64,000 nt of DNA, from assembly GCA_017503735.1 (NCBI GenBank), contig JAFVSN010000010.1:1-64000 (forward strand), given 5' to 3'. A program made the translations under genes and the position numbers. Positions 40,975-50,591 of this stretch are shown here, in pieces. The notes below the pieces were generated by a model, which searched no databases, had not been told where the DNA came from, and worked only from the letters and a program-made list of their open reading frames with translations. Position 1 is the stretch's first letter; every line of letters starts with the position of its first letter. This DNA is from Lachnospiraceae bacterium. GTDB taxonomy: Bacteria > Bacillota > Clostridia > Lachnospirales > Lachnospiraceae.

Positions 40975-41907
40975 GTGAAGAAAACAAAGAATAAGCACAG
41001 AAACCTTCGAAGACGGAATGCAATAGCCGGATATCTGTTTATTCTTCCGTTTATTATCGGATTCCTTGTGTTTTTGTTGAAGCCGTTGTTTGAGTCGTTA
41101 CAAATGAGTTTACATAAGGTAACGGTTGCAACAGGAAAGGGAGGAAGAGGCTTTAGTCTTGAGCCGATTAAAACCTGGAAAGAATCCAACTACTACAAGG
41201 CGCTTTTTGTAGAAACGGAATTTAAAAATCGTTTGATGGAAACTTTGCCGGATATGGCAATTCAGATACCGGCGGTTTTGGTATTCAGCTTCTTTATCGC
41301 TTTGATATTGAATCAGGAATTTAAGGGGAGAGGATTTGTCAGAGCTATCTTCTTCATTCCGGTAATTCTTTCTTCCGGTGTTATTGTAGGTTTGGATACG
41401 AACAATTCCTTGATGGGCGGCATGAAGGATATGATTGCCGAGGCAGGTGATTCCATCAACATTTCTGCAACTCTTGAGACGATTTTGCGTGCCACGGGAA
41501 TCGGAAATAAAATTTTGGAACCGGTATTTGAAATAATCAATGGCGTGGATAAGATTGTGCTGGCCTCCGGTATACAGATTGTTATTTTTATTTCCGGTTT
41601 GCAGACGGTTACGCCAAGTATGTATGAGGCAGCGAAGGTTGAGGGCTGTACGGCATGGGAAAGCTTTTGGAAGATTACTTTTCCGCTTGTCAGCTCTATG
41701 ATACTTGTAAATTTAGTTTATACGGTAGTTGACTTCCTTATGAGAACAGATAATCGAGTCATGGAAATTATTACGCAATATTCCTCGGCGACGGGAATGA
41801 AGTATGACATCGGTGCCGCTATGGCATGGACTTATTTCGGAATTGTTGCGGTTGTGTTGGCTATCTTGGCTGCTATCATATCAAAGAAGGTGTACTATTA
41901 TGAGTAA
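40975..41907 (+). CDS. Sugar ABC transporter permease, second pair
   Basis: A 310-residue six-helix permease of the LplB/MalF type. It begins with a basic cytoplasmic tail (KKTKNKHRNLRRRN), then AIAGYLFILPFIIGFLVFLL. The EAA loop is YEAAKVEGCTAWESFWKITFPLVSSM. The GTG start directly abuts the stop of the DUF5696 gene, and the next permease starts 8 nt before this stop. An insertion of about 40 residues (DMIAEAGDSINISATLETILRATGI) lies between helices 2 and 3, on the outer face. Confidence 0.92.
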   Translation: MKKTKNKHRNLRRRNAIAGYLFILPFIIGFLVFLLKPLFESLQMSLHKVTVATGKGGRGFSLEPIKTWKESNYYKALFVETEFKNRLMETLPDMAIQIPAVLVFSFFIALILNQEFKGRGFVRAIFFIPVILSSGVIVGLDTNNSLMGGMKDMIAEAGDSINISATLETILRATGIGNKILEPVFEIINGVDKIVLASGIQIVIFISGLQTVTPSMYEAAKVEGCTAWESFWKITFPLVSSMILVNLVYTVVDFLMRTDNRVMEIITQYSSATGMKYDIGAAMAWTYFGIVAVVLAILAAIISKKVYYYE

Positions 41908-42919
41908 GAAAGAAGCAAAATTACAAAATAGAAAAGATTTCTGGGAGCGGAATCAACAGACCAACGGTTACTTGTTGGAAAGAAAAGTGGGTGACATCGT
42001 TTGGCGTGTTGTAAGGGCACTGCTACTGTTCGGCTTGTGTTTCCTGATTCTGTTGCCATTAATTAATAAGTTGTCCGCCAGTCTCAAGGCTGAGGAGGAT
42101 TTGTTTGATGCAACTGTTGTAAACCTTCCGAAAAATTGGACATTAGGAAATTATAGTCTTGCAGCAACTATGTATCAATACGGAAAAGGTGTGTTTAGTT
42201 CTGCGTGGATATCTTTGCTTATATCGGTGTTACAGGTTGCATCGGCTACATTGGTAGGCTACGGCTTTGCAAGGTTTAATTTTCCGCTTAAAAAGTTCTG
42301 GTTTGGTTGCGTTGTTTTGTTAATTATTGTACCACCGCAACTTATTATGGCTCCTTTGCATCTGTATTTTACTTCATTTGATATTTTCGGTATTTTTGAG
42401 GCTATTAATGGACATAGGCTGAACTTGAAAAATAGTATACTTCCGTATTTGATGATTGGCGGTACTTGTATGGGACTTAAAAACGGTTTATACATTTACC
42501 TGTTACGCCAGTTTTTCCGCGGAATTCCGAAGGAGCTGGAAGAAGCGGCTTATGTGGATGGTTGCGGCAATTTTAAAACCTTTATCCGTATCATGTTACC
42601 GGATGCCAAGGCAATGATTACCTCTTGCTTTTTGTTTTCCTTTGTATGGCAGTGGACCGATAAGTTTTATACTGACTTATTCCTTCCAAGAGATATGACT
42701 TTAATTTCCAGAGAATTGACCAAGACGGAATCACTTTTGAGGCAGGTTACTGCGCAAATATACAATATAGAACCGTCAAAAGTGCAGGTTAGTGTAGCAA
42801 GGTTGAATCAGATAACTGCTACGGGAACCTTGATGGCAATTGCACCGCTTTTGATTATCTATCTCTTTGCACAGAAGGGCTTTGTAGAGAGCTTGAGCCA
42901 GACCGGTATAAAAATGTAA
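41900..42919 (+). CDS. Carbohydrate ABC transporter permease, second pair
   Basis: A 339-residue MalG-type permease with a longer charged N-terminal tail (about 40 residues) before the first helix VVRALLLFGLCFLILLPLI. The EAA loop reads LEEAAYVDGCGNFKTFIRIMLPDAKAM, and the C terminus VESLSQTGIKM is typical. It overlaps the previous gene by 8 nt, so the two chains are made together. The strongly expressed SBP gene follows behind its own promoter, so this pair most likely works with that 43092 SBP. Confidence 0.92.
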   Translation: MSKKEAKLQNRKDFWERNQQTNGYLLERKVGDIVWRVVRALLLFGLCFLILLPLINKLSASLKAEEDLFDATVVNLPKNWTLGNYSLAATMYQYGKGVFSSAWISLLISVLQVASATLVGYGFARFNFPLKKFWFGCVVLLIIVPPQLIMAPLHLYFTSFDIFGIFEAINGHRLNLKNSILPYLMIGGTCMGLKNGLYIYLLRQFFRGIPKELEEAAYVDGCGNFKTFIRIMLPDAKAMITSCFLFSFVWQWTDKFYTDLFLPRDMTLISRELTKTESLLRQVTAQIYNIEPSKVQVSVARLNQITATGTLMAIAPLLIIYLFAQKGFVESLSQTGIKM

Positions 42920-42951
42920 CAAAAATTTTGAACTTTTTTAAAAAAAAGCTA

Positions 42952-42978
42952 GCATTTTGTTACAAAATGCGTTATAAT
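42952..42978 (+). promoter_or_regulatory. Palindromic operator at the promoter of the second SBP gene
   Basis: GCATTTTG-TTA-CAAAATGC (42952-42970), a perfect 8-bp inverted repeat, ends 2 bp before TATAAT 42973-42978 and covers the spacer. The -35 region (TAGCAT) is poor, as in activator-dependent promoters. It could be the operator of an unknown regulator, or a terminator-like stem for the permease operon, though no T-run follows. Confidence 0.55.
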
Positions 42979-43033
42979 GTTTTTGGAAGTATTATGATAG
43001 TGGCGCGGTTGCGTTTGCTATAGAAAAGAGGAG

Positions 43034-43051
43034 TCGACGATATATCGTCGA
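43034..43051 (+). promoter_or_regulatory. Self-complementary leader palindrome before the second SBP gene
   Basis: TCGACGATATATCGTCGA is a perfect 18-bp palindrome about 50 nt into the predicted leader and 40 nt before the ATG. In RNA it forms a 7-bp stem with loop TATA that could protect the 5' end of a very abundant mRNA; in DNA it could be a dimeric repressor site. Confidence 0.5.
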
Positions 43052-43091
43052 ATGGGGCACCAAACCCACAAAAAAAAGGAGGAATTTTGGT

Positions 43092-44564
43092 ATGAGAATT
43101 AAGAAGTATGCTGCAGCATTCCTTGCTGCAACGACCGTTCTTGGTAGCCTTGCAGCATGTGGCGGCAATAAGGATGTAGATACTACTCCGGCACCGACCA
43201 CTCCGCCGACGACTACTGAAGAGCCGTCCACTGGCGACAAAAAGGATGATGACAAGGAGCCGGCTGGCCCGACTGCTACCCCGATCCCGGCAAGAGATCT
43301 TGGCGGCGCTAAGTACATCATTGGTGACCACTGGTCTCCGGAAGAGCCGGCAGCACCGAAGACCCCGCAGGAAGAAGCTACTGCAAAGTATCGTGAAGAA
43401 ATTTTTGCTAAGTACAACTTCAGAATGCAGTCCTATCCGGTTGCTGACTGGGGCGGAATGACCGATGAGTGTGTAAACTCCATCATGAACGCTGACGTTG
43501 CAAATGGTGTAAGACCGTCTGCAGATATTTACGAACTTGACTACAGATTTGTATCCAGACCGATGTCTAACGGACTTTTCTTCGACCTTGCTACTTTGGA
43601 TGAGCTTGATTTCGACGAAGACAAGTGGCATGATCGTGTTAGAAAGCTTATGACCAAGGGTGACAGCATCTACGGTATGAGAGCACTTTCCGCTGAGCCG
43701 AGAGGTGGTGTAATCTGGAACAAGAGATTGCTTGAAGATGCTGGTTATGATAAGAACTACTTATATGACTTACAGGCAAGCGGTGACTGGACTTGGTCCA
43801 AGTATAAGGAACTTGCTGGTAAGTTAACCCGTGACTTAGACGGTGACGGTGCTACCGATATCTACGGTGTAACCGGTCAGAACACCCAGATTCTTACCAA
43901 CCTTGTTGCTTCTACCGGTACCGACTTCTTTACCCAGGATGAGAACGGTATGGTTTCCAACAACATGGGTCATCCGGATGTTATTAAGGCTTTCAACTTC
44001 GCTGTTGAAGTATTCAACGCTGGTTACGAAATGCCGACTCCGCAAGATGCTGCTTGGAACTGGTTCATGGATGCATTCAGATCCGGTAAGGCTGTTATGA
44101 TTCATGCAGAAGAGTACACCTTACAGCCGTCCTCTGACTACGGTACCATGGAAGACGAACTTGGTTTCGTAATGCCGCCGAAGCCGGACGGAGCTGCTGA
44201 TTATCATTCTTACATTTCCGATAACATCGCTATCATCCCGTCTTGCTTTAGCGCTGAAGAGGCTGGTAACATTGCATTCGCATACAATGTTTACACCATG
44301 GCTACTCCGGGCTATGACGATCCGGACGCTTGGATGGATCAGCACTACAACTACTTCGACGAGGCTAGAGGCGTAGAAGAGTCCCTTCCGTACTTCCAGA
44401 ATGAAGAAAATGCACACTTCCTGTTGCAGACCATCATTCCGGAAGATATCGCTCCGGATATCTTATGGTGCTACCCGGGCTTCGACGGTGGTACTCCGGC
44501 TGACAAGATTGCATCTGTAAAGGATAAGTGGGATGGAATCTGTGCAGAAGTTAATGCTCAGTAA
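43092..44564 (+). CDS. Extracellular sugar-binding lipoprotein, highly expressed
   Basis: A 490-residue family-1 SBP. The lipoprotein signal ends in LGSLAAC, followed by a Thr/Pro/Glu/Asp linker (about 27-70) that lifts the domain from the membrane. The binding domain has AKYREEIFAKYNFRMQSYPVADWGG, GDSIYGMRALSAEPRGGVIWNKRLLEDAGYD and DFFTQDENGMVSNNMGHPDVIKAFNFAVEVF. Codon use differs from neighbouring genes (alanine largely GCT, frequent GTT and GGT), a sign of high expression. AAAAAAGGAGG precedes ATG. It presumably feeds the permease pair just upstream; the ligand is probably a xylo-oligosaccharide (inferred). Confidence 0.9.
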   Translation: MRIKKYAAAFLAATTVLGSLAACGGNKDVDTTPAPTTPPTTTEEPSTGDKKDDDKEPAGPTATPIPARDLGGAKYIIGDHWSPEEPAAPKTPQEEATAKYREEIFAKYNFRMQSYPVADWGGMTDECVNSIMNADVANGVRPSADIYELDYRFVSRPMSNGLFFDLATLDELDFDEDKWHDRVRKLMTKGDSIYGMRALSAEPRGGVIWNKRLLEDAGYDKNYLYDLQASGDWTWSKYKELAGKLTRDLDGDGATDIYGVTGQNTQILTNLVASTGTDFFTQDENGMVSNNMGHPDVIKAFNFAVEVFNAGYEMPTPQDAAWNWFMDAFRSGKAVMIHAEEYTLQPSSDYGTMEDELGFVMPPKPDGAADYHSYISDNIAIIPSCFSAEEAGNIAFAYNVYTMATPGYDDPDAWMDQHYNYFDEARGVEESLPYFQNEENAHFLLQTIIPEDIAPDILWCYPGFDGGTPADKIASVKDKWDGICAEVNAQ

Positions 44565-44586
44565 TTTTTGAACATAAGGTAAATAT

Positions 44587-44615
44587 CATAAGGGGCGGCT
44601 TGCTTGCCCCTTATG
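44587..44615 (+). other. Stem-loop after the SBP gene (mRNA stabiliser or leaky terminator)
   Basis: A perfect 10-bp stem, CATAAGGGGC 44587-44596 with GCCCCTTATG 44606-44615 and a 9-nt loop, has no T-run after it. Such stems at the 3' end of SBP genes commonly raise SBP mRNA over downstream genes while allowing read-through, here into the GH10-like gene. Confidence 0.7.
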
Positions 44616-44661
44616 TGTTACCCAAAAATAGGTGGGAGACTGTTTGAAAGGAGTGTTGCGA

Positions 44662-46035
44662 ATGAAAAAGGGAGTAAAGATGGGTTTAATCACTGCGACA
44701 GCAGTGTTGTTTTTAGCGGGATGTTCGGACTCGGTAGAGTTTGGTCCGGTTCCTACCATTACACCGCGACCGATGCCGACAACGGCCCCTGTGGTGACAC
44801 AACCGGTAGAGAAAACAGAGGAAGAAGAGAAGACATTGACTCTGGCCGAACAGAAAAAGTTTAAAGAACAGTATACACAAACAGGTGAGCTTCCGAAGCT
44901 GTATGAGCAATACAAGGATTATTTCTCTATGGGAGTAATGGTCAGCAAGGAAGAATTGGAAGACGAAAAACGTCAGGCGTTGGTAAAAGAGCAGTTTAAT
45001 GTAGTAAGTTGCAGAAGTGAACTTTCGCCTGCTAATATAATGGATTACGAAGCGACGAAGGCTTCGAAGGATTTGTCAAAGGCGGTACTTGATTTTTCCG
45101 GGGCAGACGCGATTTTGTCCTTTGCGCAGAAGAATGGACTTGCGGTACGCGGTCCGGTATTGATTTCCCATGGGACACCATCCTGGTTCTTTACAAAGAA
45201 TTTTTCCGAGGATGAGGTAACGATAGTAACCGATGATGCAGGGACAGAGACGGAAACGGTGGAATACGCATCCGAAGAGGTGATATTGACCCGTATGGAA
45301 AACTACATAAAAGAGGTCATTACCTACTGTAATACAAATTATCCGGATTTGGTGGTTTCCTGGGATGTGTTGTCAGATGCAATTAACGCACAAGAAAATG
45401 CAGAGAAACAATACCGGGTATCTTCCCATTGGTATCGGTCTTTGGGAGAAGCCTATTTCCTGAAATCCTTTGAGTTTGCGGCAAAGTATGCGACGGAGAA
45501 GCAGACCTTGTTTTACTGTGACGACCTCATGTGGGAGCGTACCACACGAGAAGCGGCGCAGGCATTGATTAATCTTTTGAAAGAGGGCGGAAACATAACC
45601 GGTGTGGCATCCCTTTCTCATTATAACACCCGTACACCGAATGTGTTTAGTATAGAGGATATGTTTAAAATGCTTCAGGGAACGGGCTTAGAGATTCACA
45701 TGTCGAACTTTTATGTGGATACGCTTACTTCCAGTTTGGAAGATTATGATACTACAACAGAGGAATTTTTGGAGAGTTCGGTAAAACGTTACAAAAATCT
45801 AATGACGGCACTGATAAAGTCGGAAACAAGCGGAAAATCTGATGTTACAATGATTGAATTTGAGAGCTTATCCGATGACGTCAGCAGTTTGAATCAGCCG
45901 AAGGAGTATACGGATCATATTACGGGAGAAGTAATGTTTGGGGTTGATGTACCTAGCTATCCGGTTTTGTTTGATGAGAATTTGCAACCGAAGGATGCAT
46001 ATTTCGGGGCAGTTCTGGATGCAGATATAAAATAG
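44662..46035 (+). CDS. GH10-like lipoprotein lacking both catalytic glutamates
   Basis: A 457-residue surface lipoprotein (lipobox FLAGC near residue 20, then a Pro/Thr/Glu linker). The remainder reads like a GH10 xylanase barrel: YFSMGVMVSKEEL, EQFNVVSCRSELSP, GPVLISHGTPSWFF, VVSWDVLSDAIN, LFYCDDLMWE, ITGVASLSHY and LEIHMSNFYV. In active GH10 enzymes the fourth strand ends VNE and the seventh ITE-L-D. Here they are LSD (Asp239) and IHMSNF (345-350), so both glutamates are absent. A xylan-binding pseudoenzyme beside the SBP is the simplest reading. ATG 44662 fits AAAGGAG and the signal peptide. Confidence 0.72.
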   Translation: MKKGVKMGLITATAVLFLAGCSDSVEFGPVPTITPRPMPTTAPVVTQPVEKTEEEEKTLTLAEQKKFKEQYTQTGELPKLYEQYKDYFSMGVMVSKEELEDEKRQALVKEQFNVVSCRSELSPANIMDYEATKASKDLSKAVLDFSGADAILSFAQKNGLAVRGPVLISHGTPSWFFTKNFSEDEVTIVTDDAGTETETVEYASEEVILTRMENYIKEVITYCNTNYPDLVVSWDVLSDAINAQENAEKQYRVSSHWYRSLGEAYFLKSFEFAAKYATEKQTLFYCDDLMWERTTREAAQALINLLKEGGNITGVASLSHYNTRTPNVFSIEDMFKMLQGTGLEIHMSNFYVDTLTSSLEDYDTTTEEFLESSVKRYKNLMTALIKSETSGKSDVTMIEFESLSDDVSSLNQPKEYTDHITGEVMFGVDVPSYPVLFDENLQPKDAYFGAVLDADIK

Positions 46036-46058
46036 GATGTAAGACAGAATAAGAAGAA

Positions 46059-46100
46059 GGCTGAATTTGGGAGTTTAACTTCGGAAATTCAGCCTTTTTT
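46059..46100 (+). terminator. Terminator after the GH10-like gene
   Basis: GGCTGAATTT 46059-46068 pairs with AAATTCAGCC 46085-46094, then TTTTTT 46095-46100. Confidence 0.9.
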
Positions 46101-46167
46101 CAAAGGCGCGGAGAAGTATCGGGTGGCGTGCGCCTTATGATAGAAAAGGAAACGGAAGGAGATTGGT

Positions 46168-48321
46168 ATGAAAGCTTATCAGGATGAAAGTCTTTCCTTT
46201 AAGGAGAGGGCAAAGGCACTTGTTGCGGAAATGACATTAGAAGAAAAGGTGTTTCAGACATTACATTGGTCGGCGGCCATTGAACGTTTGGATATCAAAG
46301 CTTATAACTGGTGGAATGAGGCATTACACGGCGTTGCGAGAGCCGGTGTGGCAACAGTGTTCCCACAGGCAATCGGCCTTGCGGCAGCTTTTGATGAGGA
46401 TATGATGGAGGAAGTGGGGGACCACGTTTCCACGGAAGGTCGTGCAAAGTTTAATATGCAGCAAAAGTACGGAGATACGGATATTTATAAAGGTCTTACC
46501 TTTTGGGCTCCGAATGTGAATATTTTCCGTGATCCCCGTTGGGGCAGAGGTCATGAGACCTATGGTGAAGACCCGTATTTAACCTCTCGTCTCGGTGTAC
46601 GTTTTATTGAAGGTATGCAGGGAAAAGATGAGAAGTATCTAAAGGTAGCTGCCTGCGCGAAGCATTTTGCCGTACACTCCGGGCCGGAGGATGTGCGTCA
46701 CAGCTTTAATGCGGAAGTATCCAAACAGGATTTGTACGAAACCTATCTTCCGGCATTTAGGGCCTGTGTTACGGAAGCAAAAGTTGAGACCGTGATGGGT
46801 GCCTATAACCGTACCAACGGAGAAGCTTGTTGCGGAAGTAAGACATTATTACAGGATATTTTACGTGACGAATGGGGCTTTGACGGTCATGTAACCAGTG
46901 ACTGCTGGGCGATTAAGGATTTTCACGAGGGGCATGGTCTGACCACGTCTCCGGTAGAGTCGGTGGCACTTGCCATGAATAACGGCTGTGATTTGAACTG
47001 CGGACATATTTATGTGAATTTGTTGGAGGCGGTAAAGCAGGGACTGGTAAGCGAAGAAACTTTGACCCGTGCGGTGGAACGTTTGTATGTTTCTAAAATG
47101 CGTCTCGGCATTTTTGATGCTCCGGAGCATGTTCCGTACAATACCATTGATTATTCCGTGGTTGACAGCAAAGAGCAGAAGGAGTTTAACCTCGCAGTGG
47201 CAAAGAAAACCCTTTGCCTGTTAAAGAATGAGAACTCTGTTCTTCCGTTAGATAAGTCAAAGTTAAAGACGGTGGGTGTCATCGGACCGAATGCAAATAA
47301 CCGAAAAGCGTTAATCGGTAACTACGAGGGTACGGCATCCGAATATGTTACGGTGTTAGAGGGCATTCAAGAGTATTTGGGAGACGATGTAAGAGTACGC
47401 TATTCCGACGGATGCCACTTATTTAAAAATAAAGTTTCCGGTCTCGGAAAAGAAAATGACCGTATTGCGGAAGTGCGTGCGGTTTGTGATGAGTCCGATG
47501 TGGTAATTGCGGTAATGGGCTTGGATTCCGGTCTGGAAGGGGAAGAAGGAGACCAGGGAAATGAGTTTGCCAGCGGTGATAAGCCGAATCTGGACCTCCC
47601 GGGACTTCAGAATACGGTGCTTCAGGCTATGTATGAAAGCGGAAAGCCGGTGGTATTGGTGTTGTTATCCGGTAGTGCTTTGGCATTCCCATGGGCGGAA
47701 GAGCATATCCCGGCAATTGTTCAAGCATGGTATCCGGGTGCCCAGGGCGGTCGCGCAGTGGCACAACTGTTGTTTGGCGAGTATGCTCCGGAAGGCAAGC
47801 TCCCGGTTACGTTTTATCGTACGACCGAGGAACTTCCGGCATTTACGGACTACGCCATGAAGGGCAGAACTTACCGGTATATGGAGAAGGAAGCGCTGTA
47901 CCCGTTCGGATACGGACTCAGTTATACGGAGTATTCCTTGGGTGATGTTTCTGTTTCTGCCGGTGAGATTGCAAAGGGCGGACAGATTACGGTAAAGGCT
48001 ACTTTGAAAAACGTAGGCGGGTATGACGGTGCGGAAACGGTACAGGTGTATGTAAAAGCAAAGGATGTAAAGGACGCTCCTTGGTTCCAGTTAAAGGGGT
48101 TAAAGAAGGTTTCATTGGTCAAAGGTGAGAGTAAGACAACGGAGCTTGTGTTAGAGGATGCTGCATTTGCATTATATAATGAAAATGGGGAATTCGTACT
48201 AAATCAAGGTGCATACGAAGTGTTTGTGGGAACCTCCCAGCCGGATACCAGAAGTATTGCTTTGACCGGAAAGAAACCGTATTGTTTCGAAGTGATTTGT
48301 AAGAAGACGGAGATTTTGTAA
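46168..48321 (+). CDS. GH3 beta-xylosidase (canonical order)
   Basis: Releases xylose from xylo-oligosaccharides; cytoplasmic, with no signal peptide. The 717 residues have the usual order. The TIM barrel (1-330) has NWWNEALHGVARAGVATVFPQAIGLAAAFD, FWAPNVNIFRDPRWGRGHETYGEDP and GHVTSDCWAIKDF with nucleophile Asp245. The alpha/beta sandwich (345-580) follows, then an Fn3-like domain (600-710). The WNEALHG and RDPRWGRGHE segments are the pattern of GH3 xylan beta-xylosidases rather than glucosidases. AAGGAG precedes ATG. It closes the uptake locus, so the product is used directly. Confidence 0.92.
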   Translation: MKAYQDESLSFKERAKALVAEMTLEEKVFQTLHWSAAIERLDIKAYNWWNEALHGVARAGVATVFPQAIGLAAAFDEDMMEEVGDHVSTEGRAKFNMQQKYGDTDIYKGLTFWAPNVNIFRDPRWGRGHETYGEDPYLTSRLGVRFIEGMQGKDEKYLKVAACAKHFAVHSGPEDVRHSFNAEVSKQDLYETYLPAFRACVTEAKVETVMGAYNRTNGEACCGSKTLLQDILRDEWGFDGHVTSDCWAIKDFHEGHGLTTSPVESVALAMNNGCDLNCGHIYVNLLEAVKQGLVSEETLTRAVERLYVSKMRLGIFDAPEHVPYNTIDYSVVDSKEQKEFNLAVAKKTLCLLKNENSVLPLDKSKLKTVGVIGPNANNRKALIGNYEGTASEYVTVLEGIQEYLGDDVRVRYSDGCHLFKNKVSGLGKENDRIAEVRAVCDESDVVIAVMGLDSGLEGEEGDQGNEFASGDKPNLDLPGLQNTVLQAMYESGKPVVLVLLSGSALAFPWAEEHIPAIVQAWYPGAQGGRAVAQLLFGEYAPEGKLPVTFYRTTEELPAFTDYAMKGRTYRYMEKEALYPFGYGLSYTEYSLGDVSVSAGEIAKGGQITVKATLKNVGGYDGAETVQVYVKAKDVKDAPWFQLKGLKKVSLVKGESKTTELVLEDAAFALYNENGEFVLNQGAYEVFVGTSQPDTRSIALTGKKPYCFEVICKKTEIL

Positions 48322-48338
48322 GAGGATTCCAAGAGGAA

Positions 48339-48371
48339 ACAAAAGAGTGCGTAAGCACTCTTTTGTTTTTC
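48339..48371 (+). terminator. Terminator of the GH3 xylosidase gene
   Basis: A perfect 12-bp stem (48339-48350 with 48355-48366) with a GTAA tetraloop, followed by TTTTC. Confidence 0.92.
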
Positions 48372-48401
48372 TTGACGCAGAGGGCTTCATTGTGATAAAC
48401 T
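48372..48401 (+). promoter_or_regulatory. Promoter of the MCP-PilZ gene
   Basis: TTGACG 48372-48377, an 18-nt spacer and TAAACT 48396-48401, 46 nt before the ATG, with AGGAGG as ribosome site. Confidence 0.7.
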
Positions 48402-48447
48402 GATAAAAGACGACAAGATGAAACTGTATTAAACAGGAGGGGACAAA

Positions 48448-50571
48448 ATGGAAGAAAAGAGACAAGAAACAGTCTATGATGCATTGTATTTTAAAAAGAG
48501 TGCAAATAAGCGGGCAACCATTATGTGGTTTTGCCTTTGTCTGGTGTTAAGCGGAGCGTATGCAATCGAGATTGTAAAGCAGTTGCGTACGGTAGAGTAT
48601 TATCTTGTGTTTGAGGCGGTGTGCTGGCTTACGTTTTTGACCGGCATTTTATGTTTGAAGATAAAGGGGATGGCCTGGGAACACTATAAAACGGTAATGG
48701 CAATCGGATATGGCTGTTTGTATTTGTTTGTTATGATGACAACAACATCACAGCTTGCATTTGTGTATATTTTGCCGCTGGCAAGTATGTTACCGTTGTT
48801 TAATGACCGCGGTTATTTGATTCGTGTGGGAATTGCAAATCTATTGATTGCCATTGTTGCGATTGTAAAAAATGTAATGGCAGGACAGGCGACGGCAGCA
48901 GATATTACTTCCTACGAAATCTGGATTGCGGCTCTTTTATTGTGTTATTCGGGATACCTGTTGTCGGTAACGCATTTGCGTCAGGAAAGTCTGGCACGGC
49001 AGGAAGCGGTAAATGTCAATCTGGACCGTGTAACAAAAACGGTGGAACAGGTAAAATCCGCAAGCAATGCCATTGTAGACGGTGTAACGGTGGTACGGGA
49101 ACTTTCGGATGAAAATAAAGAAGAGGGCAGTGCGGTAGTTGCTGCTATGACTGTGCTGGCAGAGAATAACGAGATTTTACGGGAAAAAACAATATCTTCT
49201 TTGGGTATGACGGAAGATATTAATACACAAATCGCAAACGTAACCGGATTGATAGAGCAAATGACGTCAATGATCGAAGAAACAACTGCCCAGGCAAAGA
49301 GCAGTTCCGAAGAATTGTCGGATGTGGCGGATGCTGCGAATGTGATGATGAGTTTGTCCGAAACGGTAAGTGCTGTATTGGAGGAGTTTGAAGAAGGATT
49401 CCAGATGGTGAAGAACGAGATCGGAACTATCGAAGGGATTACATCAAAGACAAATTTACTGGCATTGAATGCATCCATTGAGGCGGCAAGAGCAGGGGAG
49501 GCAGGAAAAGGTTTTGCGGTGGTTGCGGATGAAATCCGTGATTTGAGTATGGGAACACAGTCTTCTTCCAACAGCATTCTGGCAGCCTTAAAGACACTGG
49601 AAGAAACGTCCGGAAAGATGACAGAGTCGATTACCGAAATGTTGGAGCAGATTGCGACTACCCGTCAGAAGGTTACGACGGTAGATGCCAGTGTTGCAAG
49701 TATCAGCGATGAATCGGTACGTCTGGATGACGGAATACGGGTAATCGATTCCGCTATGAAGGAAGTAGAAAATTCCAACAGTAATCTTGTGGAAAATATG
49801 AAGCAGATTAATGTGGTTATGGGGCAGATGACGCAGAGTGTGGAAGAATCGGAGCAGACCACAAAGAGTATGCTCGGTAAGTTTAATGAAACAACGGAGA
49901 GCGTGGAGAATATTGAAGAAGTTGTAGGACGCCTGGTGGAAGAATTAGGAGAAGGCGGCTTTATGACTTTATCGGATGTGAAGCCGGGAATGTGTCTGAG
50001 TATGTGCTTTACAACAGGGGACGGCGAGGAACCAAAAGAGCATAATGCAGAGGTAAAAGAAGTAGGCGCGAAGCACGTTATCGTAGAGATGAAGGAAATC
50101 CGGTTTAAGCTTCCGGAAGAAGACTATAAGTGCGAGGTTCGATTTACGGTAGAAAATACGCTGTACATCTACCGGAAAGTGGAAGTGCATCCGGAGGGAG
50201 TCAAACTTGCGACCTATCGTTTGGAGATAAAGACCAGACCTCTTGTAAAGAATCGTCGTAAATATAAGAGAATGCCGGTGACATATGACTGTAAGGTAAA
50301 ACTGGGGGACAGTGAACGAATGATTCCGGCAAAGATGCAAAATATCAGTGCCGGCGGCTTTGCGTTGTATTCGGAGGATGCGGCACTGGCAGGAGGAAAA
50401 GGAGAAGCGATTGAAATTACGATAGACTCCTTCCCAATTGACGGAGAGCAGATTCTTACCGGTAAGGTGCTTCGTGTTTCCGACTACGCCGGGAAATTTG
50501 CGATCGGTGCCAGATTGTTGCAGGATAATATGAAGATAAAAGAATATGTGGATCAGAATTATCAAGAATAA
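48448..50571 (+). CDS. Methyl-accepting chemotaxis protein fused to a YcgR-like PilZ module
   Basis: A 707-residue membrane receptor. Residues 24-180 hold about six hydrophobic helices with little extracellular loop, so it senses a membrane-linked or internal cue. The coiled-coil signalling domain (190-510) has its tip at [33 protein letters not shown] (from residue 335), the CheA/CheW contact. C-terminal are a beta-barrel PilZN-like segment (515-600) and a PilZ domain (600-707) with RRKYKR (603-608) and NISAGG (632-637), the c-di-GMP ligands. It links c-di-GMP to chemotactic signalling in one chain. It is monocistronic. The HAMP domain appears to be missing. Confidence 0.88.
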   Translation: MEEKRQETVYDALYFKKSANKRATIMWFCLCLVLSGAYAIEIVKQLRTVEYYLVFEAVCWLTFLTGILCLKIKGMAWEHYKTVMAIGYGCLYLFVMMTTTSQLAFVYILPLASMLPLFNDRGYLIRVGIANLLIAIVAIVKNVMAGQATAADITSYEIWIAALLLCYSGYLLSVTHLRQESLARQEAVNVNLDRVTKTVEQVKSASNAIVDGVTVVRELSDENKEEGSAVVAAMTVLAENNEILREKTISSLGMTEDINTQIANVTGLIEQMTSMIEETTAQAKSSSEELSDVADAANVMMSLSETVSAVLEEFEEGFQMVKNEIGTIEGITSKTNLLALNASIEAARAGEAGKGFAVVADEIRDLSMGTQSSSNSILAALKTLEETSGKMTESITEMLEQIATTRQKVTTVDASVASISDESVRLDDGIRVIDSAMKEVENSNSNLVENMKQINVVMGQMTQSVEESEQTTKSMLGKFNETTESVENIEEVVGRLVEELGEGGFMTLSDVKPGMCLSMCFTTGDGEEPKEHNAEVKEVGAKHVIVEMKEIRFKLPEEDYKCEVRFTVENTLYIYRKVEVHPEGVKLATYRLEIKTRPLVKNRRKYKRMPVTYDCKVKLGDSERMIPAKMQNISAGGFALYSEDAALAGGKGEAIEITIDSFPIDGEQILTGKVLRVSDYAGKFAIGARLLQDNMKIKEYVDQNYQE

Positions 50572-50591
50572 GGATCAGAATAAAACAGAAA

